Notes under the pieces: generated by a model | Told to the model about the DNA's origin: nothing | The model's input: the letters and a program-made list of their open reading frames with translations, nothing else | Database searches by the model: none | Program-made: the position numbers and the translations under genes | In this document: positions 51,158 to 60,609 of the stretch, piece by piece | Position numbering within the stretch: position 1 is the first letter of the stretch | Layout: every line of letters begins with the position of its first letter | Origin: an uncultured Nitrosospira sp. | Lineage (GTDB): Bacteria > Nitrospirota > Nitrospiria > Nitrospirales > Nitrospiraceae | Length of the DNA stretch: 64,000 nucleotides | Assembly: GCA_900696515.1 (NCBI GenBank) | Contig: CAADGK010000015.1 | Span: 124,001-188,000 of the forward strand | Direction: 5' to 3'

Positions 51158-52482
51158 CAGTGATAGAGGATGCTGAAACCGCCCCCGCGTCTGGTATAGA
51201 GCGCTCCCCGGTCTTCATCATAGCCGGTGACTTCCAGGGAGACCCGATCGGTGACGGGAAGGATGATGCCACCTTGGATCGTCCGGCTACCCACGCGGGT
51301 CACATCCTGGGCCGCGACGATCCGTTCGCCGGACGTGCCGAATGAACCGGAGACAAAGATCTGCAGTCGATTGGTGGGGCGCCAGGTTAGCCTGGACGAG
51401 AGGGTGATGGCGCCGGTCACAGGGACGTAGTACAGCTTTTCGGTGAGCCAGAGATTGAACGGCAGAAAGATCGTCAACCCCGGACTCAGCAAGTGGATAT
51501 CGTCCGTTTTGTACGAGAGGTAACGGTAGCCGACGGAGGCCTCGAGCCTCGTGAGCAGGGGATGCATCAGGCCGAGCCCCTGGGAGACCTCGCCCGCAAA
51601 TGAATATTGTGGCGAAAAGTCCGGGTTGACCGTTCCCTGTGCGGCGAGGTACCCCCAGGCTTTGCGCCACAAGGGGCTGTAGCCCTCAGCCGACAACACC
51701 GTGTCATGAAAGCCGAATCGGTTGATCGGTTCAACCCGTGCAATCACCGTTTGCGCGCCGATGGACTTCGCGACTTCAAACAGCAGATCCCGTTCATCCT
51801 GAATCCCGCGTGAATAAGCAAACTGGCCGTACCCGACCTTGAGATAATCCCGAAACGGCAACCGAATGGTCGTATCGCGTAGGCCCAGCGGGGCCTGCGG
51901 TGAGGCGTCGAGGAGCGCCGTGATCTCCCGCAGGCGAATCGCAATCGTCTCATCGCCGGTCAGCTGATACAGACGGGTATATTGCGTGACGGCTTCCCGG
52001 TGGGCTCCGCTCCAGAAGAGGGTGTCGGCCAATCCCCGCAGGGCCTCGCGATTCGTCCCATCCTGTAGCAGTACGTCCTGATACTGCCGGATTGCCGCGT
52101 CGTACTGCTTGTGCCACGACAGCACCCGTGCCAACGCGGTGTGCACGTCGAGATCAGCCGGATGCCGCTGGAGAATCTCGCGGTAGAGGCTGATGGCTTC
52201 TGTATGGGCCCCTTGCCATGACAGCAGTTTGGCGAGTGCGGCTCGGATCTCGTCGTTCTCCGGGTCTTGTTCAAACAGGGTGCGGTAGATGGCAATTGCA
52301 TCGCCATAGCGCTGGGCCTGTTCAAATTGTGTGGCTTGCTCCAGCAATGATCGTGTTGACGGCTCATCGGCAGCATGAATCGATTGAGATCCAAGCAGGC
52401 AGAGCATCCAAGCAAGGCTCCAGATGATCGGCAGAGGTGGGCGACTCATGGTTGATCGTGCTGAAGCCTGGTGCGTCGTCAT
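51154..52482 (-). CDS. YaiO-like outer-membrane barrel with TPR domain
   Basis: 442 aa from ATG 52482, one base after the preceding stop; ATG 52449 gives a tighter signal peptide. TPRs (about 50-170) with repeated LAKLLSWQGAHTEAISLYRE-type units, then a beta-barrel (about 200-442) ending in an aromatic-terminated strand (FSILYHW). YaiO proteins help export or modify polysaccharides across the outer membrane. Operonic with the HEAT and GH-like genes. Confidence 0.82.
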   Translation of the reverse strand: MTTHQASARSTMSRPPLPIIWSLAWMLCLLGSQSIHAADEPSTRSLLEQATQFEQAQRYGDAIAIYRTLFEQDPENDEIRAALAKLLSWQGAHTEAISLYREILQRHPADLDVHTALARVLSWHKQYDAAIRQYQDVLLQDGTNREALRGLADTLFWSGAHREAVTQYTRLYQLTGDETIAIRLREITALLDASPQAPLGLRDTTIRLPFRDYLKVGYGQFAYSRGIQDERDLLFEVAKSIGAQTVIARVEPINRFGFHDTVLSAEGYSPLWRKAWGYLAAQGTVNPDFSPQYSFAGEVSQGLGLMHPLLTRLEASVGYRYLSYKTDDIHLLSPGLTIFLPFNLWLTEKLYYVPVTGAITLSSRLTWRPTNRLQIFVSGSFGTSGERIVAAQDVTRVGSRTIQGGIILPVTDRVSLEVTGYDEDRGALYTRRGGGFSILYHW

Positions 52483-52483
52483 C

Positions 52484-54106
52484 TTACTGTGTGAGCGCCA
52501 GATAGCCGGGCAGATCATGAATCACGAGTCCTGAAAAACTGGAGTGGCGAATTTCTCGGAACAGGTCCGTGATCATGCGCTGCACCTCTTGCTTGGTGTG
52601 CCCTGTGAATGAAATTTTTTCCGGGCGTACCATCGTCCGATGATGAATGCGAAACCACATCGGTTGATTCTTCTCCGGCCATTCCTCTTTGGCAGCGGGC
52701 TCTAAGGTCAAGGTTCGTCGGGTTGGGTCGAGCAGGCCGTCCGCCAAGGCGGCTCGGGGTTCTCGTTTCAAGACGACATGCCGTTCCGGGAGCAGCTTCG
52801 TGGTTTCCAGGGCGAGCCAAACCGGGACATGGTTCAATGCGCCGTACCGGAGAATGTCGTCGCTGATGGCGATCACTTCATCCCTATCGGTTCGATAGCT
52901 CATGACGGCCACTTCATCGACTCGATCCATGACCGAGAAGGCAACGGGCCGATGTCGGTGTATCGTTGAGGCGAACCAGAAGGGAATCACCATGGACAGG
53001 GTTGTTCGTCCGCGCAAGGCAGCGGCGACACGGTCGATGGTGTCCATATAGCGGTCAAGGATCGTATCGTCCTCGGGAAAGCCCTCCAAGAGGTAGGGTT
53101 CGATATCCAATTGCACGCCGGGCAATCCCTGACTTCCCACCAGTGCCAGCAGCCGGTTCAATTTGGCGATCAGCGGCGCGGCATGATCGATCATGTCCGG
53201 AGCCCCGTCGAGCGCGAAGAGATCAATATGTGCCGACTTCGTCACCGCGAATAGTCGTGCATAGGCCGCCCAGAGTTCGTCCGAGTCGCGCACGTCAGGC
53301 AGTTGCAGCAAGATCCGTCGGCAGCGCTGCTCCCGGCAGGCCGTGACCAAGCCCGTGGGATCTTGTATCGCCGCGCGATAGTCCCAATACCAAAATGCCG
53401 TTGAAGGGGTCGCACGGGGAGCGGAGTCCGATCCCGCGAAGGCGAATTCCTCGAGCGTCACATCGGCATCAGTTTCGCTGACGAGTCGAACCTCGGTGAG
53501 TTGCCGGAAGTCGAGGCGTTTCGCAAGCGGGGCGAGGGGAATCTCCAGAGAGAATCGGCCGATGAGCCGTTCGGTTGCGGCCTGGGCCTGCCGTGGTCCG
53601 GTCAGCGCGTCGATCAATTGAATCGTCAGAGGACTTGAGGTCGTCCCGCGTATGCGGAGCGTGTCAAACGACAATCCATCCAAACTCTTAGCGGCTGACT
53701 GCAGCGACCACGTCACTCCGCAGGGGGCCATTCCCCGGCGAGCAATCAGCAGGTGAAGCGGATGAACTTGACTCAACTGCGTCGCCTGGCACGCGGCATT
53801 CGGTTGCCAGATTCCGGTCTGCGTCAGCAGGTCGAATCGGTTGCCTGCTGGTCGGCGAGAGGAAAGAACAAATGAATTGGCCGGCTGCCGTCCTCGCACT
53901 ATAATTTGGGGAATCGGTTGAGAACCGGCATAGACCAATTCGATTTCCTCGACCTCGGTCAGTGAACCCTGTCCGGGAATCACCAGCTCTTGGGTGAGGG
54001 CCATGGAAGGCCAGAGCCACCCCGCAAGGACGATCACACAGGCGGCCACTCGCCGCTGCAGCCGGTTCGGGGGAACGTACTCAGGGAGCGAGCCGGCAGG
54101 TCTCAC
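52484..54106 (-). CDS. Secreted putative glycan-active TIM-barrel-like protein
   Basis: 540 aa from GTG 54106 (GGCGGAG upstream); ATG 54163 would overlap the divergent synthase. Signal peptide about 16-35. An N-terminal beta domain is followed by a region (about 260-480) with AFWYWDYRAAI, GVQLDIEPYLL and VDEVAVMSYRTDRDE, resembling barrel hydrolases where DIEP and Tyr-Arg lie at strand ends. I cannot assign a family. Likely trims or modifies the exopolysaccharide. Confidence 0.6.
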   Translation of the reverse strand: MRPAGSLPEYVPPNRLQRRVAACVIVLAGWLWPSMALTQELVIPGQGSLTEVEEIELVYAGSQPIPQIIVRGRQPANSFVLSSRRPAGNRFDLLTQTGIWQPNAACQATQLSQVHPLHLLIARRGMAPCGVTWSLQSAAKSLDGLSFDTLRIRGTTSSPLTIQLIDALTGPRQAQAATERLIGRFSLEIPLAPLAKRLDFRQLTEVRLVSETDADVTLEEFAFAGSDSAPRATPSTAFWYWDYRAAIQDPTGLVTACREQRCRRILLQLPDVRDSDELWAAYARLFAVTKSAHIDLFALDGAPDMIDHAAPLIAKLNRLLALVGSQGLPGVQLDIEPYLLEGFPEDDTILDRYMDTIDRVAAALRGRTTLSMVIPFWFASTIHRHRPVAFSVMDRVDEVAVMSYRTDRDEVIAISDDILRYGALNHVPVWLALETTKLLPERHVVLKREPRAALADGLLDPTRRTLTLEPAAKEEWPEKNQPMWFRIHHRTMVRPEKISFTGHTKQEVQRMITDLFREIRHSSFSGLVIHDLPGYLALTQ

Positions 54107-54126
54107 GACTCCGCCTCGGATCACGG

Positions 54127-55554
54127 ATGACCTTCGAAACGATCTACGGTGTCTCTCAGGCATTATTTCTACTGTATTTGGTTGCCCTAACGGGTGGGTA
54201 CTTACTCCTCAACGCCATTTCGATCTTCTCGCTTCGGCGGTACTTTGAAGAGCGCATGGGGGAGCAGTTCCCGCAAGCGTTCACCGGGTATGAGCCTCAA
54301 ATCAGCATCATCGTGCCAGCATATAACGAAGCCGCCACAATCGCGAGTTCTATTCAATCTTTGTTACAGCTTCGATACCCCGAATATGAAATCATCGTGG
54401 TCAACGACGGATCCACGGACGACACGATCGAGGTGCTGCGGCGGGCGTTCGAACTGAAACCCTTTCCCGAGGCCTACGGTCGCGACTTGCCGACCCGGCC
54501 GATTCGAGCGACCTACCACTCCTCGATCTACGCCAACGTCCGTGTGATCGACAAGGACAACGGCGGGAAAGCCGATTCGCTGAATGCCGGTATCAATCTG
54601 TCGGTCTATCCCCTGTTCTGCTGTATCGACGCGGACTCGGTGTTGGCGCAGGACAGTCTCTACCGCGTGGTGCAACCGTTTTTGTTCGACCACCGCACCG
54701 TCGCCTGTGGCGGCACCATCCGCGTCGCCAACGGCTGTTCCGTGGAAGCCGGGCTGTTGAAACAGGTGGGACTGCCGTCGAGCCTGCTGGCGCTGCTTCA
54801 AACCGTGGAATATCTCCGCGCGTTCTTGTCCGGCCGGCAGGGATGGTCCCCCATGAATGCGATGCTGATCATCTCCGGCGCGTTCGGACTCTTCCGAAAG
54901 GAGGCGGTGCTGAAGGTCGGCGGGTATCGCACGGCCACGATCGGCGAGGATATGGAATTGGTGGTGCGCCTCCATCACCATTACCGGGTGACCGGCATGC
55001 CGTACCGCATTACCTATGTGCCGGATCCGGTCTGTTGGACCGAGGTGCCGGAAGATTATCGCACGCTCAGGAATCAGCGCATTCGCTGGCAGCGCGGACT
55101 CTGCGACAGCCTCGCGGGGCACTTCGAACTCTGCTGCCATCCGAAGGGAGGCGCCGTCGGCTGGCTGGCCTTTCCCTTCATGGTGGTCTTTGAATGGTTT
55201 GGACCGGCCTTTGAAATAATCGGGTACCTGTTGCTGATGATCGGCTTGGGGTTGGGATTGGTCTCGTTTCAGATCTGGATGCTCTGTGTCTGTGTTGCGA
55301 TCGGGCTTGGCATTATCCTGTCTTTGAGCGCCCTACTGATGGAGGAAATGACATTTCATCTGTACCAGCGGCCGTCGGATCTGCTCAAGCTCGTCATGAT
55401 TGCCGTGATCGAAAACTTTGGCTACCGGCAGCTCAATTCCTACTGGAAGTTGATCGGTTTGATTCGGTGGATCCGGGGTACGAAGGCGGAATGGGGCAAC
55501 ATGATTCGATCGGCTTCATGGCAGTCCCCGCAGGCCCGTCCCGGAAAACCGTAA
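54127..55554 (+). CDS. GT2 polysaccharide synthase (PgaC/BcsA-like)
   Basis: 475 aa. N-terminal membrane helix, then GT2 motifs VNDGSTDD (92-99), DADS (168-171), GED (273-275) and QRIRW (317-321), which together are those of processive beta-glycan synthases. C-terminal helices (about 340-430). Synthesises poly-N-acetylglucosamine, cellulose or alginate-like chains; the product cannot be decided. Starts 20 bp from the divergent GH-like gene, so promoters must overlap. Confidence 0.9.
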   Translation: MTFETIYGVSQALFLLYLVALTGGYLLLNAISIFSLRRYFEERMGEQFPQAFTGYEPQISIIVPAYNEAATIASSIQSLLQLRYPEYEIIVVNDGSTDDTIEVLRRAFELKPFPEAYGRDLPTRPIRATYHSSIYANVRVIDKDNGGKADSLNAGINLSVYPLFCCIDADSVLAQDSLYRVVQPFLFDHRTVACGGTIRVANGCSVEAGLLKQVGLPSSLLALLQTVEYLRAFLSGRQGWSPMNAMLIISGAFGLFRKEAVLKVGGYRTATIGEDMELVVRLHHHYRVTGMPYRITYVPDPVCWTEVPEDYRTLRNQRIRWQRGLCDSLAGHFELCCHPKGGAVGWLAFPFMVVFEWFGPAFEIIGYLLLMIGLGLGLVSFQIWMLCVCVAIGLGIILSLSALLMEEMTFHLYQRPSDLLKLVMIAVIENFGYRQLNSYWKLIGLIRWIRGTKAEWGNMIRSASWQSPQARPGKP

Positions 55555-55555
55555 C

Positions 55556-55709
55556 AGGATGCTGAAAAAGTCCGCCAGCGGCGTTCCCTGCCTTCGCCGG
55601 AGCGGCTTCGCGCAGGCAGGTCGCATCGATCAGGGGCTCAACGTACCGAAGCGTACGCTTCGCCTCTTCACTCGCTGCGGCCTTGCTGGACGGCCATTTT
55701 GAGCATCCT
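55556..55709. repeat. MITE-like palindromic intergenic repeat, copy 2
   Basis: 154 bp; starts AGGATGCTGAAAAAG one base after the synthase stop and ends TTTTGAGCATCCT. Shares both ends with copy 1 (28351-28534). The middle has a GC-rich hairpin (CCTGCC ... GGCAGG). A TTTTTCCACAGCCTGC segment near 55772 may belong to a related element. Confidence 0.7.
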
Positions 55710-56001
55710 GCATGGTTATCTGATCTCATCGGAGAGGTGGAGATTTGTCAAGGGCGAAGGAGCTCAGCGAGTTTTTCCACAGCCTGCTAAGCGAGGCGCT
55801 GGTTCCAGTATGACCCGATAGGGATTCACTGTTCAGAAACGCTTGATCTTACAAGGGTAACTTAGGTTCCGCCCATTCGCTCTCTTCCCGGAGCAACTCG
55901 TTCTCAGACTCCTGTTTACTTCTTGCTTTCTCCTCCGTCTAACCCATCAGCGACGATGAGAAGAGTGGGTGGATGCCAACTATTTACCGAAGGAACACGC
56001 T
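55710..56001. other. Intergenic region before the DUF5666 lipoprotein gene
   Basis: About 290 bp after the repeat, without a gene. It probably contains the lipoprotein gene's promoter, but no clear boxes were seen. Confidence 0.35.
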
Positions 56002-57444
56002 ATGGCAACGTTAGTAACTTCACGATGGATCTTTAGTCTGATGGGCATGATGGGACTCGCAGCTCTTTTGACCGCTTGCGGCAGTGACGGGGCGCCTTCC
56101 GTGTCGGCCAGTGGCTCGGGAAGCGGGTCAGGCAGCGGCTCCGCTTCGGCGTCGGGGACGATCACCGGCTTCGGGAGCGTCATCGTCAACGGCAAACGGT
56201 TCGACACGAGCAGCTCGTCGTTCACCGTCGACGGCCAATCCGGGAGCCAAGGCGATCTCAAGATCGGGATGACCGTGACGGTCAACGGCTCGTTCAACGG
56301 GGAGCAACGGTCGGCGAGCGCCGTGCTTCAGAAGGATGCGGTCGAGGGACTCGTGCAATCGGTAGCGGCGGACGGTCTCAGTCTGATCGTCATGGGGCAA
56401 ACGGTGCTGGTCGACAACACCACGGTGATCGATGACAACATCCCGGGCCGGAATCTGCAGAACCTCGTGTCCGGCACCGATCACGTCGAAGTGAACGGTC
56501 ACATCCGTTCCAACGGTGTCATCCAGGCGACGTTCATCGAAAAGAAACCGGCCAATGTCACGCCGGAGGTGCGTGGTTTCGTCACGAACCATAGCGATGG
56601 GGCGAAGACGTTCCAGCTCGGTGCCCTCACGGTGAACTATGCGACGGCGTTGATCAGCGATATGCCTGCCCCGAGCGGCGGTAATTGGAACGGCCTCTTG
56701 GTGGAGGCAAAGGGGACCCTGTTTACGGCTGCCACGACGACGCTCACCGCCACCAAAGTCGAACCGGATAACCGGGGAGTGGGGAATCGAGTTGATGAAT
56801 TCGAAGTCGAGGGCTACGTCACGCAGGTGCATGGTCCGGGTGACTTCGTCATCGGCAATACCCGGGTGCAGACGACCGCGAGCACAGAGTTCCGAGGCGG
56901 CGCGATCGATGAGATCGTGGTGGGCGCCAAGCTGTCGGCCGAAGGCCGATGGGAGAACGGGGTCCTCCTCGCCAAACACGTCAAGTTTCACCAGAGCGTC
57001 AGGCTGGAGGGCGATATCCAGACCGTTGCCGGGAGTTCCATCACGATCACGGGGCTGCCCGGCGTGACCGTGACCGTGAATGGTCAGACGGAGTTCAAAG
57101 ACGGCAGCCTCGGCAACCTGTCTCACGGCGACCATATTCGGGTTCGCGGCCGGCTGAACGGCACCGATTCGATGCTGGCCACGCTGGTCGAACTGAGAGC
57201 ATCCGATAACGACGTCGATCTGCAGGGGCCGGTGCAAGCGGTCTCGAATCAGACGCTCACGATTCTCGGTCTGGCGATCAACACGGCAGGCATCAGTGAT
57301 GGAAACTTTGAAGGTCTCACTGATCAATCGATCGGACGTACGGCTTTCTTCAACGCCGTGCGGGTCGGAACGGTGGTCAAGATAAAGGGAGAACTCCTGT
57401 CCAACGGCACGGTGATCTGGGACGAGGCGGAGTTAGAGGATTAA
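56002..57444 (+). CDS. DUF5666-repeat lipoprotein
   Basis: 480 aa from ATG 56002 (AAGGAACACGCT upstream). Lipobox ends LTAC; a Ser/Gly linker follows. Repeated OB-like DUF5666 units with GTITGFGSVIVNGKRFD, VEGLVQSVAADGLSLIV, GYVTQVHGPGDFVIGNTRVQ and LEGDIQTVAGSSITITGLPG. A surface or periplasmic protein of unknown role; family members are common in metal- and polymer-related contexts. Confidence 0.85.
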   Translation: MATLVTSRWIFSLMGMMGLAALLTACGSDGAPSVSASGSGSGSGSGSASASGTITGFGSVIVNGKRFDTSSSSFTVDGQSGSQGDLKIGMTVTVNGSFNGEQRSASAVLQKDAVEGLVQSVAADGLSLIVMGQTVLVDNTTVIDDNIPGRNLQNLVSGTDHVEVNGHIRSNGVIQATFIEKKPANVTPEVRGFVTNHSDGAKTFQLGALTVNYATALISDMPAPSGGNWNGLLVEAKGTLFTAATTTLTATKVEPDNRGVGNRVDEFEVEGYVTQVHGPGDFVIGNTRVQTTASTEFRGGAIDEIVVGAKLSAEGRWENGVLLAKHVKFHQSVRLEGDIQTVAGSSITITGLPGVTVTVNGQTEFKDGSLGNLSHGDHIRVRGRLNGTDSMLATLVELRASDNDVDLQGPVQAVSNQTLTILGLAINTAGISDGNFEGLTDQSIGRTAFFNAVRVGTVVKIKGELLSNGTVIWDEAELED

Positions 57445-57510
57445 GTTGGAGTCTCTCCGTCGGCAGGTTACATTGAGTCGATACGAGTATCGCGGAAAAG
57501 GAGCGTCATC

Positions 57511-58104
57511 ATGAAGCAAACCAGGTGGAAAGATATCATGCTGGGGTCCCTTGCCGGGTTGTCGCTCTTGGTCGCGCCGGCTGTGGGGCAGGTGCACAGT
57601 GCCACGGAGGAGCCCGCCGTACGGATGGACAATCGGGGGCCTGGGTCGTTCAACAGCGGCCACGGTTCTTTCAACAGCGGCCCAGGGTCCGTGAACAGCG
57701 GGCGGGATGAAGGTCAGCACAGGGGGGGGCATGGCCACGATGTTGCGCAGGCCCACGAGGATAGCCGCCAGGATGATCGACGATTAGACCGGAGGGAAGA
57801 CCGTCGTCTTGATCGACGAGAAGATCGTCGGGAGGATCGACAGGCTGATCGCCGAGACGATCAGCGATCCAATTCAGGCGGTGAACTCCGAGGACTTGAT
57901 CGGGCGGATCATGTCGCGGGGGACCATGGCCGTGAAGGACGAGAGCATGCCCGCGAAGTCCAGATGGATCGCCTGAACAGGCCGGAAAGACTTGAGCGGT
58001 CCGATCGACTCGAGAGACCGGACCGACCAGACCGACCCGAAAGACCAGACCGACCAGATAGACCGGAAAGACCGGACAGGCCGGAGCGGTCAGGTCGGAA
58101 CTAG
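57511..58104 (+). CDS. Secreted Arg/Asp/Pro repeat protein
   Basis: 197 aa with a signal peptide (to about 30). FNSGHGSFNSGPGSVNSG repeats are followed by a charged DRREDRR block (about 85-120) and a C-terminal RP(D/E) tripeptide array (about 155-193). Strongly biased and probably disordered; related arrays appear at 61007-61963. Function unknown; binding to an anionic exopolysaccharide would fit, as inference. Confidence 0.65.
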   Translation: MKQTRWKDIMLGSLAGLSLLVAPAVGQVHSATEEPAVRMDNRGPGSFNSGHGSFNSGPGSVNSGRDEGQHRGGHGHDVAQAHEDSRQDDRRLDRREDRRLDRREDRREDRQADRRDDQRSNSGGELRGLDRADHVAGDHGREGREHAREVQMDRLNRPERLERSDRLERPDRPDRPERPDRPDRPERPDRPERSGRN

Positions 58105-58136
58105 CGTATTCTTGTTCATATCATCGTCGTAGGCCG

Positions 58137-58171
58137 ACGGCGCCGGGATTGTCTCGGCGCCGTTCTGTTTT
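58137..58171 (+). terminator. Rho-independent terminator after the Arg/Asp/Pro repeat gene
   Basis: ACGGCGCCG / CGGCGCCGT 9-bp stem with a 9-nt loop followed by TCTGTTTT. The best intrinsic terminator in the window. Confidence 0.75.
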
Positions 58172-58248
58172 GAGTCAACCGTGTCTTCCGGCTATCATGA
58201 TACTCATTCACGTACGGATTGGTCGTGCAGAAAGGGATGGTGAACGGG

Positions 58249-59157
58249 ATGCGACGGCGGACAGTATTCGTGCCGGTGATGGCAACGCTCTTGGCATTGT
58301 GGGGAAGCAGCGCACTTGCGACCGATAAGGAGAAGAACGATCCACAACAACGCACCCCGGCAGAACGCCACTGGCAGATCGGATTGACGCCGAGCTTTTC
58401 GAGCGGGAATTTCGGTACCGACACCACGAGTAGCTTTGTGTACGCTCCCGTGTCGATTCGCCGGCTGTTTCGGGACGGAGATGTGACGGTGGTGATCCCG
58501 TTCGTCTCCGTCACCAGTAACGGCGCGGCAACCCTCGTGGGTGGCCAGCCGACTCCGGCGGCGGGGGGCGGCTGTTTCCGGAACGGAGGAACGGAGTTCC
58601 GTTTTGACAAACCAGAATGTGTGGCCTCGCTCAACGCCGGTCAAGGCGTTACGACAGGGCAGAAGGAGACCCATTCCGGTCTTGGGGACATCATTCTGAG
58701 AGGACGGTATTATATTGTGGAGGAACGGGACTATGTGCCGCTCATTGCGCTGACGGCTCGGATGAAGCTGCCGACCGCCAGCGCGGGACAAGGACTCGGC
58801 ACCGGCGCGTTCGATCACGGATACGGCGTGGAGTTGTCCAAACTATTCGGGGAAAAGTGGATCGGCTTCCTCGACGGCGGCTACAACTTCATCGGTGACC
58901 CGGACGGACGGGAACTGCGCAACCAATATTGGTATGACGTGGGAGGGGGGTACTACGTCACGAAACGATTCTTGGTAAGCGCCTATTACGAGGAGTATCG
59001 TTCCTTAGTCACCGACCTCGTGAATATCAGAGACTTCTTTTTTGCGTTCAATTATAAGGCCACGGACGCCTGGCGATTCAACGGAGGCGTGACGGTCGGT
59101 GTGTCGAACAGCGCTCCGGACTATGCCCTGTCGCTCGGCACCAGTTACCGGTTTTAG
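58249..59157 (+). CDS. Outer-membrane beta-barrel protein (transporter-like)
   Basis: 302 aa from ATG 58249 for a clean signal peptide (MRRRTVFVPVMATLLALWG); ATG 58237 and GTG 58219 are alternatives. About 12 amphipathic strands and a terminal Phe (SLGTSYRF). Resembles MetA/phenol-pathway type barrel proteins. One likely disulfide (GGCFRN ... PECV). Role unknown. Confidence 0.7.
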   Translation: MRRRTVFVPVMATLLALWGSSALATDKEKNDPQQRTPAERHWQIGLTPSFSSGNFGTDTTSSFVYAPVSIRRLFRDGDVTVVIPFVSVTSNGAATLVGGQPTPAAGGGCFRNGGTEFRFDKPECVASLNAGQGVTTGQKETHSGLGDIILRGRYYIVEERDYVPLIALTARMKLPTASAGQGLGTGAFDHGYGVELSKLFGEKWIGFLDGGYNFIGDPDGRELRNQYWYDVGGGYYVTKRFLVSAYYEEYRSLVTDLVNIRDFFFAFNYKATDAWRFNGGVTVGVSNSAPDYALSLGTSYRF

Positions 59158-59271
59158 CCGATTTCTTCCTTTCGAGCCTGTTTACGAGGCCCTGTGCGAC
59201 ACGTCTAATGAAACAGGTAGGTACAGGCAGGCGGTCCTGTGGCATCGGACCAGACTAACCGGAGTCGGAAC

Positions 59272-59853
59272 ATGCCACCGGATCAGTCAGTAGCAGCCGA
59301 TGACGCGCAATTGGTTGTCCGTAGCCTCAAGCAGGATCATGAGGCGTTCGGACAGTTGATCGATCGGCATGCCTCCAGGATCATCACTCTTGCCTATCGC
59401 ATGGTGGGCGATCGTGCCGAAGCGGAGGACCTGGCGCAAGAGGCGTTTCTGACCGCGTTTAAAGCGCTGCCGACGTTTCGTGCGGACGCGAAGTTTTCGA
59501 CCTGGCTGTATCGGATCGCCGCCAACAAGTGCAAAGACTGGTTGCGGACCAAGCGGCCGGGGATGGGACAACAGGACGTTGACATCGATGAGTCGCTCGA
59601 TGGACAGGTGGCGGATGAACAGACGCCCGAGCGGCTTCTGTCGCAACAACAGGTAGGCCGGGAGTTGGAACAGGCGATTCTTCGATTGCCGCCGCTCTAT
59701 CGGGAAGCCTTTGTGCTGAAACATGTCGAAGGACTCAGTTACGAGGAGATGGAAGCGATCCTCGGCGTACAGGGCGATACGCTCAAGATGCGAGTCTATA
59801 AAGGGCGGCTGCAACTCAGTCGGGAACTTGCGGCGCTGAACCCGGCGCAGTAA
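59272..59853 (+). CDS. ECF-type sigma factor
   Basis: 193 aa from ATG 59272; the frame is open to 59239 (GTG). Sigma region 2 has RMVGDRAEAEDLAQEAFLTA and KFSTWLYRIAANKCKDWLR; region 4 has LPPLYREAFVLKHVEGLSYE then EMEAILGVQGDTLKMRVYKG. No sensor domain of its own. Followed 22 bp later by an anti-sigma-like membrane protein. Confidence 0.9.
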   Translation: MPPDQSVAADDAQLVVRSLKQDHEAFGQLIDRHASRIITLAYRMVGDRAEAEDLAQEAFLTAFKALPTFRADAKFSTWLYRIAANKCKDWLRTKRPGMGQQDVDIDESLDGQVADEQTPERLLSQQQVGRELEQAILRLPPLYREAFVLKHVEGLSYEEMEAILGVQGDTLKMRVYKGRLQLSRELAALNPAQ

Positions 59854-59875
59854 GTCGTGGCGAGACGGTGACTCT

Positions 59876-60556
59876 ATGAACGACCAAGAACTCCTGATTC
59901 AGCGTTTTCTGGATCATGATCTCACGCCTGACGAACGGGTGGCCTTTTTGCGAGCCGTTGATGCTGATGCCACATTGCGCCGGCATTGGCTCAATCTGGA
60001 AACTGTGGTGACGGAAACGGCCCACTTGCCGAGGCTGGCTCCGTCACCACGGTTCCTGAGCGAGTTGAAAACTCGGATTGTTTCCACGGTTCCAAGCTGG
60101 TGGGCGCGTTGGTGGACGGCTGTCACCGCACCACGAACGCTGGAGTGGAATTTCGCCGGCGCGGTGGCCGCAGCCTGTGTCGTGATTGTGGCCGCGGCTG
60201 GGCTGTTGTCGGCGAGGCCGGAACGAGTCGTGGAGGTGCCGGTCGCGGTGGCGCCGACGCAGACGATTGCCGCAGGCCTGAAACAGGAGCCGACGGTGTT
60301 TGTCCGGCTTGTCCTCCTGCAGCCGGGCGCACGATCGGTGTCCGTCGCCGGCGACTTCAACGGATGGAACCCGGCGCACACACCCTTGGAACGGTCGGAT
60401 GGCGGCATGTGGACTGCCACGATTCCCCTCAAACCGGGCCGGTATCAATATATGTTCGTCATCGACGGCAAACAATGGATTGCTGATCCGCTGGCGGCGG
60501 AAGCCGAGACAGATGGGTTTGGCGCACGGAATGCGGTGCTGGATGTCGACATCTAA
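59876..60556 (+). CDS. Anti-sigma-like membrane protein with CBM48-type domain
   Basis: 226 aa. N-terminal ~70 residues (MNDQELLIQRFLDHDLTPDE) are typical of anti-sigma cytoplasmic domains but lack the zinc HxxxCxxC motif. A membrane helix lies at about 92-112. The periplasmic C-terminus (about 139-226) is an AMPK/CBM48-type fold: SVSVAGDFNGWNPAHTPLER, MWTATIPLKPGRYQYMFVID and WIADP. A glycan-sensing anti-sigma would fit the neighbouring exopolysaccharide genes. Confidence 0.78.
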   Translation: MNDQELLIQRFLDHDLTPDERVAFLRAVDADATLRRHWLNLETVVTETAHLPRLAPSPRFLSELKTRIVSTVPSWWARWWTAVTAPRTLEWNFAGAVAAACVVIVAAAGLLSARPERVVEVPVAVAPTQTIAAGLKQEPTVFVRLVLLQPGARSVSVAGDFNGWNPAHTPLERSDGGMWTATIPLKPGRYQYMFVIDGKQWIADPLAAEAETDGFGARNAVLDVDI

Positions 60557-60609
60557 TTTCCGTCAAAGGTCCCTTGCAACGGGCCTAGTCTGTCTGTACT
60601 CTCCCGAGG

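Noticed and set aside
56128-57327. 399-codon minus-strand frame
   Set aside because: Antisense to the DUF5666 lipoprotein gene; Arg/His/Asp-rich composition typical of a shadow frame.
57980-58095. Regular repeats suggesting a CRISPR array
   Set aside because: The period is 9 bp, in frame, and encodes RPD/RPE tripeptides in a secreted protein; there are no spacers.
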